A stretch of 47,833 nucleotides of DNA from JBDZVM01 sp040255675 (GTDB lineage Bacteria; Actinomycetota; Actinomycetes; Acidothermales; Acidothermaceae), in contig JBDZVM010000029.1 in the NCBI GenBank assembly GCA_040255675.1, positions 1 to 47,833 on the forward strand, written 5' to 3'. Below are positions 35,023 to 43,058 of the stretch, one piece after another (positions within the stretch are counted from its first letter, which is position 1; every line of letters begins with the position of its first letter). The notes below the pieces were generated by a model. The model was not told the DNA's origin. It saw only the letters and a program-made list of their open reading frames with translations, and ran no database searches. A program made the position numbers and the translations under genes.

Positions 35023-36018
35023 TCAGCCCCGAAAGCGGGTGGCGTCGAGGGTTTCGTGAATCACTTTTACCAGTGCGGTGGCGTCTGGCAAGGCCGCCAG
35101 TTCTAGCGGCTTGGCGTACGGCAACGGGATTTCGGCCGCCGCGACGCGGCGCACGGGTGCGTCAAGGTAGTCGAAGGCGCCCTCTTGGATGGTGGCGGCG
35201 ATTTCGGCGCCAACGCCGTAAGAAAGCCAATCTTCTTCGAGGACGACGGCCTTGTGGGTCTTCTTGACCGACTCCAAAATAGTGCGGCGGTCGAGCGGAC
35301 GAAGCGAACGCAGGTCGATGACTTCCGCCGAAACGCCTTCGTCTTCTTCGAGTCGTTTCGCGACGTCGAGGGCGACCGCCGCCATGCGCGAGTACGAGAC
35401 GATCGTGATGTCGCTGCCTTGCTTCATCACCGCGGCCTTGCCAATCTCGGTGACGTAGTCGCCGTCGGGCACCTCGCCCTTGGTGTTGTAGAGCGCGAGG
35501 TGCTCGATGAACATCACCGGATCGTCGTCGCGGATCGACGCCGCGAGCAGGCCCTTGGCGTCAGCTGGCGTGGCTGGGACGACGACTTTGAGGCCCGGCA
35601 CATGCGCGTACCAAACCTCGAGGTTTTGCGAGTGGGTGGCGGCTAGTTGCTGTCCCCCGCCGCCCGGTGTGCGGATCACGAGCGGCACCTTCGACTGGCC
35701 GCCGAACATGGTGTGAATCTTCGCGGCGTGGTTGACGATCTGATCCATCGCCAGGATGGAGAAGTTGATCGTCATGATTTCGACGACCGGCCGAAGCCCG
35801 AGCATCGCGGCGCCGATAGCGGCGCCGACGAAACCCTCCTCGGCGATCGGGGTGTCGCGAATGCGCTCGGGGCCGAACTCGGTGAGCAGGCCAGCGGTGA
35901 TCTTGTACGACCCTTCGAAAACGCCGATCTCCTCGCCCATGAGGAATACGTTCGGGTCGCGCGAAAGCTCGGCGCGCAACGTGTCGTGCAGCGCTTGGCG
36001 ATAGGTGATGACAGCCAC
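35023..36018 (-). CDS. pdhB: Pyruvate dehydrogenase E1 component, beta subunit
   Basis: E1 beta subunit, 331 residues, pairing with the upstream alpha subunit to decarboxylate a 2-oxoacid on thiamine diphosphate. Family segments are TYRQALHDTLRAELSRDPNVFLMGEEIG, DTPIAEEGFVGAAIGAAMLGLRPV, PLVIRTPGGGGQQLAATHSQ, and VIDLRSLRPLDRRTILESVKKT. The start is GTG 36018 with AGAGGCGA upstream. It follows the E1 alpha gene by 19 bp and precedes the E2 gene by 26 bp, forming an operon. Confidence 0.94.
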   Translation of the reverse strand: MAVITYRQALHDTLRAELSRDPNVFLMGEEIGVFEGSYKITAGLLTEFGPERIRDTPIAEEGFVGAAIGAAMLGLRPVVEIMTINFSILAMDQIVNHAAKIHTMFGGQSKVPLVIRTPGGGGQQLAATHSQNLEVWYAHVPGLKVVVPATPADAKGLLAASIRDDDPVMFIEHLALYNTKGEVPDGDYVTEIGKAAVMKQGSDITIVSYSRMAAVALDVAKRLEEDEGVSAEVIDLRSLRPLDRRTILESVKKTHKAVVLEEDWLSYGVGAEIAATIQEGAFDYLDAPVRRVAAAEIPLPYAKPLELAALPDATALVKVIHETLDATRFRG

Positions 36019-36037
36019 TTCGAAATCGCCTCTCGGC

Positions 36038-37147
36038 TCAAAGACTCAACAAAGGGTCGCCCGGCAGCTCGCGTGGCGCGTTCGCCACCGGGGTGGCGTA
36101 CGCGTGCGCGAATAGCTGGTCGGGGCTCGGGTGGGGCGAGTTGTCGGCGAACTCGACGACGCTGTGCACCTGCGCTTCGACCTCGGCATCGATCGACGCC
36201 AGCTCCGCCGGGTCGGCGATGCCGCCCTCGACCAGCTGCTTGCGGTAGGCGGCGACCGGGTCGAGATCGTGCAAACGCCGCGCCTCTTCTTTGGTGCGGT
36301 ACTTCGCCGGGTCGACGACGGAGTGGCCTCGCAGCCGCCAGCTCACGGCCTCGAGAATCGACGGCTGTCGCTCTTCGCGCGCGAGCCGCAAGGCCTCTTT
36401 CATCGCGTCACGACAGGCCACGACGTCGTTGCCGTCGACTCGCACGCCGGGGATGCGATACGCGCAACCCCGCTTGTACAGGTCAGGTTCGCCGGCAGCT
36501 TTCTCGACCGGCGTGCCCATGCCGAGCCGGTTGTTGACGATGACGTAAACGATCGGCAGCTTCCAGATGGCGGCCAAGTTGAGCGATTCGTGCCACGCGC
36601 CGATGTTGGTGGTGGCGTCACCGAGCTGGCAGACCACCGCCTCGGTATCAGGACCGCCCGGGCCGCGGTACGCGATCGCCATGGCCGCGCCCGTGGCGGG
36701 CGGGAGTTGGCCGCCGACGATTCCGTACCCACCGAGCAGCCGGGCCTCGACGTCGAACAGGTGCATCGAGCCGCCCCAGCCCTTCGACACCCCCGTCGTC
36801 CGGCCGAAGAGCTCCGCCATCACCCGGCCCGGCTCGATGCCGCGAGCGATGGCGTAGCCGTGCTCGCGATACGTGGTGAACAGGTAGTCGCGTCGTTCCA
36901 TGGCGTCCATCAGCCCGACGACGGTGGCCTCTTCACCGAGGTTGAGGTGGCAGTACCCGCCGATCTTGGCGCGCTGGTACATCTCGGCGGATCGCTCTTC
37001 GAACCGGCGGATCAACTGCATCTGCCGGTAGTAGTCGCGCAGTCGCTTCGGCGACTCGCCAGCAAGCGAACCGAGGGTTTTCGCGGCGCTCCGGCTGGTC
37101 TTGCCGGAACTGCTTGTCTTACCGGGCTTCTTCTGGGCGGGTGGCAC
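36038..37147 (-). CDS. pdhA: Pyruvate dehydrogenase E1 component, alpha subunit
   Basis: E1 alpha subunit, 369 residues. After a ~30-residue Lys/Ser-rich, probably disordered N-terminus come RDYYRQMQLIRRFEER, TYREHGYAIARG, the PDH-typical GVSKGWGGSMHLFD, the thiamine-diphosphate motif GDATTNIGAWHESL, VIVNNRLGMGTP, and the phosphorylation-loop-like RLRGHSVVDPAKYRTKEE. The GGSMH block favours a pyruvate over a branched-chain substrate. The start is GTG with AAGGAG seven bases upstream. The CBS/zinc-ribbon gene lies 70 bp upstream on the same strand. Confidence 0.93.
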   Translation of the reverse strand: MPPAQKKPGKTSSSGKTSRSAAKTLGSLAGESPKRLRDYYRQMQLIRRFEERSAEMYQRAKIGGYCHLNLGEEATVVGLMDAMERRDYLFTTYREHGYAIARGIEPGRVMAELFGRTTGVSKGWGGSMHLFDVEARLLGGYGIVGGQLPPATGAAMAIAYRGPGGPDTEAVVCQLGDATTNIGAWHESLNLAAIWKLPIVYVIVNNRLGMGTPVEKAAGEPDLYKRGCAYRIPGVRVDGNDVVACRDAMKEALRLAREERQPSILEAVSWRLRGHSVVDPAKYRTKEEARRLHDLDPVAAYRKQLVEGGIADPAELASIDAEVEAQVHSVVEFADNSPHPSPDQLFAHAYATPVANAPRELPGDPLLSL

Positions 37148-37197
37148 GGTCGTCTCCTTGGGCGAAGGGATAGGCCGAAACTCCGGCCTGCGCGTCA

Positions 37198-37215
37198 GTG
37201 CGCGTGGCTGCGCAC
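37198..37215. terminator. Small hairpin after the CBS-domain gene
   Basis: GTGCGC (37198-37203) and GCGCAC (37210-37215) form a perfect 6-bp stem with a 6-nt loop directly after the stop of the CBS gene on the minus strand. A second 6-bp hairpin (37172-37177 / 37184-37189) follows before pdhA. They may attenuate read-through or stabilise a processed end. Neither has a T-run. Confidence 0.4.
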
Positions 37216-37216
37216 G

Positions 37217-37684
37217 TCAAACGCCGGGCGGCTGAGGTAGGTGCACGAAGCGGTTGGCGTCGGCGGCGCAGGTGGGGCAGGACAGCGGCGGCTTCTCGCC
37301 GCGGGCTTGGGTGCCGCAGACTTCGCACACCCATTCCATGGCGATGAGCGCCACGATGTCGGCGCGCGACACGATGCCGACCAGCGTGCCGCCGGACAAC
37401 ACCGGCACTCGCCGGATGCGGCGGTCGACAAGAAGGTGCCGGACGTCGTCGACGTCGGTGTCTTCGCTGACATTGATGATGCCGGGCGACATGACGTCAG
37501 CCGCGGTGCGCCCCTCGCGCGAGATGAGGTCGTGCTCACTGACCAGGCCGACCACGGCGCCCGAATGGTCGAGCACGGGCACGGCGCTAATGCGATGCGT
37601 GACGAGCAGCTGGGCGACGTCGGCAACCGGCGTATCGACGCCGGCCGTATAGACCGGCGCCTTCATGATCTCTTTGACCTTCAT
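37217..37684 (-). CDS. CBS-domain pair protein with C-terminal zinc ribbon
   Basis: A 155-residue protein: two CBS motifs (about 1-55, MKVKEIMKAPVYTAG ... VGLVSEHDLIS; and about 62-118, AADVMSPGIINVSED ... VGIVSRADIVA) form a Bateman module that should bind adenine nucleotides or S-adenosylmethionine. A C-terminal zinc ribbon follows, with C-x2-C, 12 residues, then C-x2-C (CEVCGTQ ... CPTC). ATG 37684 begins the first CBS motif; the longer upstream frame is not conserved-looking. The combination suggests an energy- or redox-sensing regulator. Its position just upstream of pdhABC on the same strand hints that it tunes the complex, which is inference only. Confidence 0.85.
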   Translation of the reverse strand: MKVKEIMKAPVYTAGVDTPVADVAQLLVTHRISAVPVLDHSGAVVGLVSEHDLISREGRTAADVMSPGIINVSEDTDVDDVRHLLVDRRIRRVPVLSGGTLVGIVSRADIVALIAMEWVCEVCGTQARGEKPPLSCPTCAADANRFVHLPQPPGV

Positions 37685-37904
37685 CGGCTTCGCCCTGCAC
37701 AAGCTCGTGCGTCGGGCGTGCGCGTTGCCGAGCCGCACACGTGGGGCGGTGTTGGCCTCGTTCACGACAGCCGACGACTTGTGGTCGATTGGCACGTTCA
37801 GCCTACCGATCGGCCGACGGCCGTGTGTCGGCGGGAGGTCGATCACGCGTCGAGCGCGCCATGAGGGCGGCGTGTTGGCGGCGTGATGGCGGCATGATGG
37901 CCGC

Positions 37905-38648
37905 ATGGATTTGAACGCGGACGTCGGCGAATCGTTCGGCGCGTACACGATGGGGGACGACGAGTCGCTGCTCGCGGTGGTGACGAGCGCGAGCGTCGCG
38001 TGCGGCTTCCACGCGGGCGATCCGGTGGTGATGACTCGAACGGTCGAGGCGGCGACTCGGCGTGGCGTCGTCGTGGGGGCGCACGTCGGCTACCGCGACC
38101 TACACGGATTCGGACGCCGCGAGATCGCGCACGAGCCCGACCAGTTGCGCGCCGACATCGTGTATCAGCTCGGTGCTCTGGACGCGATCGCTCGGTCGCT
38201 CGGCACGAGCGTGCGGTACGTGAAGGCGCACGGAGCGCTCTATAACACGGCCGCTCGCGACCGTGTTGTCGCGCGGGTGCTGGTCGAGGCGGTCGCGCCG
38301 TTCGGGTTGCCCGTGCTCACGCTCCCGGGTTCGATGGTGACCCGTGCCGGTGAAGCGGCCGGAGTGCGCGTCGTCACCGAGTGCTTCGCCGATCGGGCCT
38401 ACCTGCCCGACGGCAGCCTCGCGCCGCGGTTGGCTGCTGGCGCGGTGATCGAAGACCCGGACGCCGTGGTGGCCCGCGCCGTGTCGATGGCGACCGACGG
38501 CGTCGTGCGGGCGGTCGACGGCAGCGAAGTGAAGGTGGCGGCGGAGTCGATGTGCCTCCACGGTGACACGCCTGGGGCGGCGGCTCTCGCCGCGGCGGTT
38601 CGCGACGCTTTCGAGGCTGCCGGCGTCGCGGTGGAGCCGTTCGCGTGA
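37905..38648 (+). CDS. pxpA: 5-oxoprolinase subunit A (LamB/YcsF family)
   Basis: First subunit of the prokaryotic ATP-dependent 5-oxoprolinase, which opens pyroglutamate to glutamate. The 247-residue product begins with the hallmark MDLNADVGESFG and contains SASVACGFHAGDP, GVVVGAHVGYRDL, VRYVKAHGALYN, CFADRAYLPDGSLAPR and SMCLHGDTPGA. It is followed by pxpB (GTGA overlap) and pxpC, so the set is complete. The 220-bp region upstream, divergent from the CBS gene, holds GGCGGC/ATGATGG-type short repeats but no promoter I can define. Confidence 0.95.
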   Translation: MDLNADVGESFGAYTMGDDESLLAVVTSASVACGFHAGDPVVMTRTVEAATRRGVVVGAHVGYRDLHGFGRREIAHEPDQLRADIVYQLGALDAIARSLGTSVRYVKAHGALYNTAARDRVVARVLVEAVAPFGLPVLTLPGSMVTRAGEAAGVRVVTECFADRAYLPDGSLAPRLAAGAVIEDPDAVVARAVSMATDGVVRAVDGSEVKVAAESMCLHGDTPGAAALAAAVRDAFEAAGVAVEPFA

Positions 38649-39274
38649 CGACGGAGCGGGGCGATCAGCTGGCCGGGGTTCGCGCGATTGGCGACGCGGC
38701 TCTGCTCATCGACGTCCGGCCCGCCGCCCGGCACGCCCTTGCCGACGCGATCCGCCGCGTCGACGGCGTCACCGATGTCGTACCTGGCGAGAGCACTGTC
38801 TTGGTGCGGTTGCGACCGGGGCGTGATCTCGCGGCCGTCGAGGCGACCCTGCGAGCCGACGTCGACATCGGCGACGGCAACGATGACGTGCTCGCCGAAC
38901 TCGTCGAGATTCGGGTTCGATACGACGGCGTCGACCTCGACGACGTCGCTCGCGCTACAAAATTATCGCGTAACGAAGTTGTGGCAGAACACCTGCGCGG
39001 CGAGTACGTCGTGGCGTTCATGGGCTTCGTTCCCGGTTTTGCTTATCTCGACGGCCTTCCCGCCTCATTACAGGTGCCCCGACTCGCCACGCCGCGAGTT
39101 CGAGTCGACGCGGGTTCGGTCGCGATTGCCGGATCTCGCTGCTGTATCTACCCGAACGCGACACCGGGGGGCTGGCGGGTTGTCGGGCATACGCGAGAGA
39201 CTTTGTTCGATCCGTCGCGTACGCCGCCGGCGCGGTTGGCGTGCGGCATGCGTGTGCGTTTCGTCGAAGCGTGA
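38645..39274 (+). CDS. pxpB: 5-oxoprolinase subunit B (KipI family)
   Basis: KipI-type subunit of 5-oxoprolinase, 209 residues, with the typical FMGFVPGFAYLDGLP motif, VPRLATPRVRVDAGSVAIAG and the C-terminal PGGWRVVGHT ... LFDPSRTPP. The GTG start overlaps the pxpA stop (GTGA). In B. subtilis the homologue also inhibits a sporulation kinase, but with pxpA and pxpC adjacent the metabolic role applies here. Confidence 0.94.
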   Translation: MTTERGDQLAGVRAIGDAALLIDVRPAARHALADAIRRVDGVTDVVPGESTVLVRLRPGRDLAAVEATLRADVDIGDGNDDVLAELVEIRVRYDGVDLDDVARATKLSRNEVVAEHLRGEYVVAFMGFVPGFAYLDGLPASLQVPRLATPRVRVDAGSVAIAGSRCCIYPNATPGGWRVVGHTRETLFDPSRTPPARLACGMRVRFVEA

Positions 39275-39281
39275 ACCCGCC

Positions 39282-40193
39282 GTGATCGTCGTCGAGAGGC
39301 CAGGTCTGCGCACGACCGTGCAAGACCTCGGCCGCTTCGGATACGCGCATCTCGGCGTGCCACGATCAGGCGCGGCGGATTCGTTCAGCATGCGGCTCGC
39401 GAACGCGTTGGTCGGGAATCCGTTTAACCACGCGGTTCTCGAGACGACATTGGCGGGTCCGGCACTGCGATTCCGTGCCGACGCGGTTGTGGCGGTGACG
39501 GGCGCGCCGGCGCCGATAGCGGTCGACGGGGAGCCACGTGGGTTCGGCCGCTCGTTCGCCGTCGCCGCCGGTCAACTGCTCGAGATCGGCCGGGCCGCCG
39601 CGGGATTGCGCAGCTATGCGGCTGTCGCCGGTGGCGTCGATGTGCCTCCGGTCTTGGGGAGCCGGTCGTTCGACACGTTGTCGAATCTCGGACCGCCACC
39701 GCTCGCGCGCGACATGGCATTGCCGATTGGTGCCGCTGGCCTAGCCACGCCCGGGTTGTCGGCGTCCGACGCGATCGTGGCGAGCGTGCTGCCGGCAAGA
39801 CCGGTGCGTATCGTGCGCGGCCCGGCACTCGAGTGTTTCTCCGATGAGGCGTGGCACGCCTTACGCACCGGCGCTTTCTCCGTTTCGCCGCGAAGCGACA
39901 GGGTCGGCGTCTCGCTGCGTGGGCCGAGCATCGAGTGGCGTCGCGATCAAAAGTCGATGACGATCGGCATGGTTCCCGGCGCGATCCAGGTGCCACCTGA
40001 CGGAAATCCTGTCGTTTTGCTGGCCGACCATGCGGTCACCGGCGGATACCCGGTCGTCGCGGTGGTGATTTCGGCCGACCTGCCGCTGATCGCGCAGGCT
40101 CGACCCGGCACCTCGCTGCGCTTCGCCGAAGTGACGACGGGCGAAGCGGCGGCGGCGTGGGCCGACGCCGAAGCGCTGTACTCCCGAATCTGA
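39282..40193 (+). CDS. pxpC: 5-oxoprolinase subunit C (KipA family, biotin-dependent carboxyltransferase-like)
   Basis: KipA/urea-amidolyase-like subunit, 303 residues, completing PxpABC. It opens with VVERPGLRTTVQDLGRFGYAHLGVPRSGA, then LANALVGNPFNHAVLETTL, RSYAAVAGGVDVP, and near the end QVPPDGNPVVLLADHAVTGGYP. The GTG at 39282 sits 7 bp after the pxpB stop; the open frame further upstream overlaps pxpB and is not coding. Slightly shorter than some homologues but with all conserved blocks. Confidence 0.93.
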   Translation: MIVVERPGLRTTVQDLGRFGYAHLGVPRSGAADSFSMRLANALVGNPFNHAVLETTLAGPALRFRADAVVAVTGAPAPIAVDGEPRGFGRSFAVAAGQLLEIGRAAAGLRSYAAVAGGVDVPPVLGSRSFDTLSNLGPPPLARDMALPIGAAGLATPGLSASDAIVASVLPARPVRIVRGPALECFSDEAWHALRTGAFSVSPRSDRVGVSLRGPSIEWRRDQKSMTIGMVPGAIQVPPDGNPVVLLADHAVTGGYPVVAVVISADLPLIAQARPGTSLRFAEVTTGEAAAAWADAEALYSRI

Positions 40194-40262
40194 TGTCGCG
40201 CATGTGCAGCGGAGAGTAGATGCGGGCCGCTCGAAAGCTCTCGCGCGATGCGGCTTCACCAG

Positions 40263-41369
40263 TCATTCGGTTGTGCGGTGAATGAGCGCGTCGTCGAGGT
40301 CGGAGAGGCGTCGCCCGGATCCTCCCCAGCGGTTTTGAAGGATCTCGGCAGCGATCGAGATCGCGGTCTCTTCGGGTGTGCGGGCGCCGAGGTCGAGCCC
40401 GATCGGCGAGGCCAGCCGCGACAGTTCTTCGTCGGTCAACCCGGCCTCTCGCAGGCGGGCGAGCCGTTCGTCGTGCGTCTTGCGGCTGCCCATCGCGCCG
40501 ATGTAGGCGGCCGGTGTGCGTAGCGCCACCTCCAGGAGAGGGACGTCGAATTTGGGGTCGTGCGTGAGCACGCAGATCATCGTGCGCGCGTCGACCTCGG
40601 TGCGCGCGAGGTATCGATGCGGCCAGTCGACGATCACCTCGTCAGCGTCGGGGAACCGCTTCGTAGTGGCGAACACGGCCCGCGCGTCACACACCACTAC
40701 GTGGTAGCCGAGAAATCGTCCGACGCGCGCGACGGCACCGGCGAAGTCGATCGCGCCGAATACCAGCAGTCGCGGCGGCGGAGCGAAGGATTGGACGAAG
40801 ACGGCGAGGTCCTCGCCGCGGCGCTCGCCGTCCGCCCCGTAGTGCAAGAAGCCGGTGCGGCCGGCGTCGAGCATACCGATGACGTCTTCACCGACGGCAT
40901 GGTCGAGACGTGCCGTGCCGAGCGAGCCCGCCCGGCGGTCGGGCCAGATCGATAGCTTCGCGCCCAGCTTTCCCGGACCGGCGACGACGGTCGCCACGGC
41001 GACCGGCTCGCGGTTGCGCACCGACTCGGCAACTCGCGGCAAATCCGGCCACGTCGTCGCGGACACGGGCTCGACGAAAATGTCGATGATCCCGCCGCAG
41101 GTGAGCGCGACCGCGAAGGCGTCGTCGTCGGTGATGCCGTACCGTTGCAAGATCGGAATGCCAGTTTCGAGCACTTGCTCAGCGAGTTCGTAGACGGCGC
41201 CTTCGACGCAGCCGCCGCTGACGCTGCCGACAACTTCGCCGTCGGCGCTGACGGCCATCGCGGCACCGGCGGGGCGCGGGGCCGACTTGAAGGTGCGCAC
41301 CACTGTCGCGAGACCGAACTTCTGGCCCGACGCGTGGAAGCGGCCAATGTCGTCGAGCACGTCAAGCAT
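40263..41369 (-). CDS. XdhC/CoxI-family molybdoenzyme accessory protein
   Basis: A 368-residue XdhC/CoxI protein: N-terminal XdhC_CoxI domain (FGLATVVRTFKSAPRPAGAAMAV-like start, GSVSGGCVEGAVYELA with the conserved Cys) and a C-terminal Rossmann domain (RLLVFGAIDFAGAVARVGRFLGYHVVVCDAR, AAYIGAMGSRKTHDERLARL). Family members insert or sulfurate the molybdenum cofactor of xanthine or CO dehydrogenases. No molybdohydroxylase genes lie in the window, so it is an orphan here. It is convergent with pxpC, 69 bp apart. Confidence 0.9.
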   Translation of the reverse strand: MLDVLDDIGRFHASGQKFGLATVVRTFKSAPRPAGAAMAVSADGEVVGSVSGGCVEGAVYELAEQVLETGIPILQRYGITDDDAFAVALTCGGIIDIFVEPVSATTWPDLPRVAESVRNREPVAVATVVAGPGKLGAKLSIWPDRRAGSLGTARLDHAVGEDVIGMLDAGRTGFLHYGADGERRGEDLAVFVQSFAPPPRLLVFGAIDFAGAVARVGRFLGYHVVVCDARAVFATTKRFPDADEVIVDWPHRYLARTEVDARTMICVLTHDPKFDVPLLEVALRTPAAYIGAMGSRKTHDERLARLREAGLTDEELSRLASPIGLDLGARTPEETAISIAAEILQNRWGGSGRRLSDLDDALIHRTTE

Positions 41370-41548
41370 GGCTACATGACCTAGGGCGGGCGAGAGTGGC
41401 TGTCATATCGGCGACCTTCGTGTACGAGCAGTACCAGGTTTTGCTACCAGCAGTGTTCGACAAATTTCTACGTGCCGCATCGCTGAGCAGGCGTCCATAT
41501 CGTCACCGGCGGTCAAGCACGTGGCGGTCGGCGGTTGAATGTCGGCAC
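41370..41548. other. Intergenic region upstream of the XdhC-like gene
   Basis: About 180 bases between the XdhC-like start and the end of tatB. It should hold the XdhC-like promoter on the minus strand, and it is somewhat richer in A/T than its surroundings. The frames open across it are shadows; I see no supported gene or RNA. Confidence 0.3.
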
Positions 41549-41953
41549 TCAGGTGGCGTCGGTATCGAAGGGTGCTGGCGTACCGGGTGGGAGCAGGTCG
41601 ATCGCCGGACGAGCCGTCGCGACCGCCGCCCCGGCGGCGGCACCAGCGGCGATCCCTGCCGCCGCGCCGGCGACCGCGGCCGCGCCAACCGGTGCGTTGA
41701 ATTCGGCTCGGACGTCGTCGAGCAGGTGCTTGCGCACGAAATTGCGCGGATTGAGGTCGGTGATGTCGAAGTCGCCGACCGTGTCGCCAAGCTCAGACTT
41801 CAGATCGGTGCGAGCCTGTTGCGCGAACGTGCGAAATTGCCGCAGCATGCGGCCGGCGTCGCGAGCAAGCTGGGGTAGCTTGTCGGGACCGAATATCAAC
41901 ATTGCCAGCACGCCCAAGATGAGCAGCTTGGTCATGCTGAGGTCGAATGGCAT
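41549..41953 (-). CDS. tatB: Sec-independent (Tat) translocase protein TatB-like
   Basis: A 134-residue TatA/B family protein. It has an N-terminal transmembrane helix KLLILGVLAMLIFGPDKLP with the FGPxKLP hinge, an amphipathic helix QLARDAGRMLRQFRTFAQQAR, and an acidic segment typical of TatB (LKSELGDTVGDFDITDLNPRNFVRKHL). An Ala/Gly-rich stretch at about 90-117 could act as a second hydrophobic element, which is unusual. The RBS GGAAGGG precedes ATG. TatB is preferred over TatA because of the length and the long polar tail. No tatC is adjacent. Confidence 0.88.
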   Translation of the reverse strand: MPFDLSMTKLLILGVLAMLIFGPDKLPQLARDAGRMLRQFRTFAQQARTDLKSELGDTVGDFDITDLNPRNFVRKHLLDDVRAEFNAPVGAAAVAGAAAGIAAGAAAGAAVATARPAIDLLPPGTPAPFDTDAT

Positions 41954-42026
41954 GACGCACCCTTCCGCGCTTTGCGTCCTAAGCCTAACCGCGGCGCGGT
42001 CTAGCGTGGAGGGCTATCGGCAGAGG

Positions 42027-42058
42027 CCTGGCTAACTAACGGCACAGGGCTAGCCAGG
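42027..42058. terminator. Hairpin downstream of lsr2
   Basis: CCTGGCTA (42027-42034) and TAGCCAGG (42051-42058) are perfect 8-bp inverted repeats with a 16-nt loop, placed about 50 bp after the lsr2 stop on the minus strand and before the tatB start. It is a plausible U-less terminator of lsr2. Confidence 0.45.
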
Positions 42059-42108
42059 TAACGGCGAAGAGCAAGCGGTCGGGCAGCGTCCGCGGAGCGT
42101 CGGCTGCC

Positions 42109-42450
42109 TCAGTGACCGGCGGCGTGGTACTGATCGACGATCGACGCCGGGATGCGCCCGCGGTCTGGTACCGGGATGCGGTTCGCCTTGGCCCACGCGC
42201 GTACCGCGCGGGGGTCGGCCGCGACGTCGACCCGCCGCTGCACCACGAGGCGACCACGGCCGCGGCCCGTCGTCTTGACCATGCGCCGACCGGCCTGAAT
42301 GTAGGGCCAGAAGATGGCGCGCAGCTTGTCGGCGTTACGCCTGCCGAGGTCGATCTCATAGGTCTGGCCGTCGATACCGAAGCTCACGGTCTCGGCGGCC
42401 TTGCCGCCGTCGACGTCGTCGACCAGTTGATACGAGACCTTTTGTGCCAT
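42109..42450 (-). CDS. lsr2: Lsr2 nucleoid-associated protein (xenogeneic silencer)
   Basis: Lsr2-family DNA-bridging protein, 113 residues, which preferentially binds AT-rich DNA and silences horizontally acquired genes. The N-terminal oligomerisation domain is MAQKVSYQLVDDVDGGKA ... ETVSFGIDGQTYEIDL, and the C-terminal DNA-binding domain contains VRAWAKANRIPVPDRGRIP with the AT-hook-like RGR. ATG 42450 has AAGGA nine bases upstream; the longer frame to 42531 is not part of the family. The linker between domains is Arg/Gly-rich. Confidence 0.95.
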   Translation of the reverse strand: MAQKVSYQLVDDVDGGKAAETVSFGIDGQTYEIDLGRRNADKLRAIFWPYIQAGRRMVKTTGRGRGRLVVQRRVDVAADPRAVRAWAKANRIPVPDRGRIPASIVDQYHAAGH

Positions 42451-42687
42451 CGAGGTAGTCCTTCGTCGAAGCGTCGGAACGGGATTTGAAACAATCATGG
42501 CAGGTGCCGCGGCGACTCCCGATGTTGGCACGCCTTTTCATGCCGAGAACTTTCGAGACGAAGCACGTGCGTAGATCGCGGTCTCGGCCGCGGCTGGAGA
42601 CGCGGCGCGCCTCGGACATTTGGTTGATGCTTTCTCATTCCATCAGGAGCACACTAGAACGGTACAAAGCCCGGCGAGAGGGGAGAG

Positions 42688-42960
42688 GTGGTCACGAATC
42701 CGCGGCCCGAAAGCGCCGGGCAGCGCTGGCGCGACGCGCTCGCCGAGCTGGAGTATGCCGAGCGCCACGGTGCGGCCCCCGACGAGATGGAAAGGCTGTC
42801 GGCCAACGTGATCGAGGCGCGGGTCGCGATGTTCCAAGCTGAGGTCAACGGCGGTCGGCAGTTCCCCGAGTTCGTGAAAAAGGCGTTCGACCGAGATTGC
42901 GAACTGTTAGGCATCAAGCAGGCGCGCGATACCTCCTCGCCACCCGATTCGCTGCCGTAA
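42688..42960 (+). CDS. Small hypothetical protein divergent from lsr2
   Basis: A 90-residue, helical, charged protein starting VTNPRPESAGQRWRDALAELEYAERH and containing MERLSANVIEARVAMFQAEVNGG. It has no signal, membrane segment or recognisable catalytic motif. The GTG at 42688 has a purine-rich GAGAGGGGAGAG just upstream, which supports real translation. It lies 98 bp before a DNA ligase gene on the same strand. I do not recognise the family. The 237-bp gap to lsr2 must contain both promoters, but no clear hexamer pair was found. Confidence 0.6.
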   Translation: MVTNPRPESAGQRWRDALAELEYAERHGAAPDEMERLSANVIEARVAMFQAEVNGGRQFPEFVKKAFDRDCELLGIKQARDTSSPPDSLP

Positions 42961-43011
42961 CGAGCAACGGCCGCCCGTCGGCGTCCAACGATGTCTGCTC
43001 AACAACTAGCC

Positions 43012-43037
43012 GTGACACAACCAGCGGTGACACAACC
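43012..43037. repeat. Two direct copies of an 11-bp element, 15-bp period
   Basis: GTGACACAACC occurs at 43012-43022 and 43027-43037, between the small hypothetical gene and the ligase start. It may be an operator pair on one helix face spacing of 1.5 turns, or, if the ligase starts further upstream in frame, it encodes an Asp-Thr-Thr-Ser-Gly repeat. Confidence 0.5.
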
Positions 43038-43058
43038 GGTTCTGGCACCATCGCACGT

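Noticed and set aside
37660..37960. GGCGGC/ATGATGG short repeats before pxpA as a CRISPR or minisatellite
   Set aside because: Units are irregular and only a few bases long, consistent with GC-rich low complexity.
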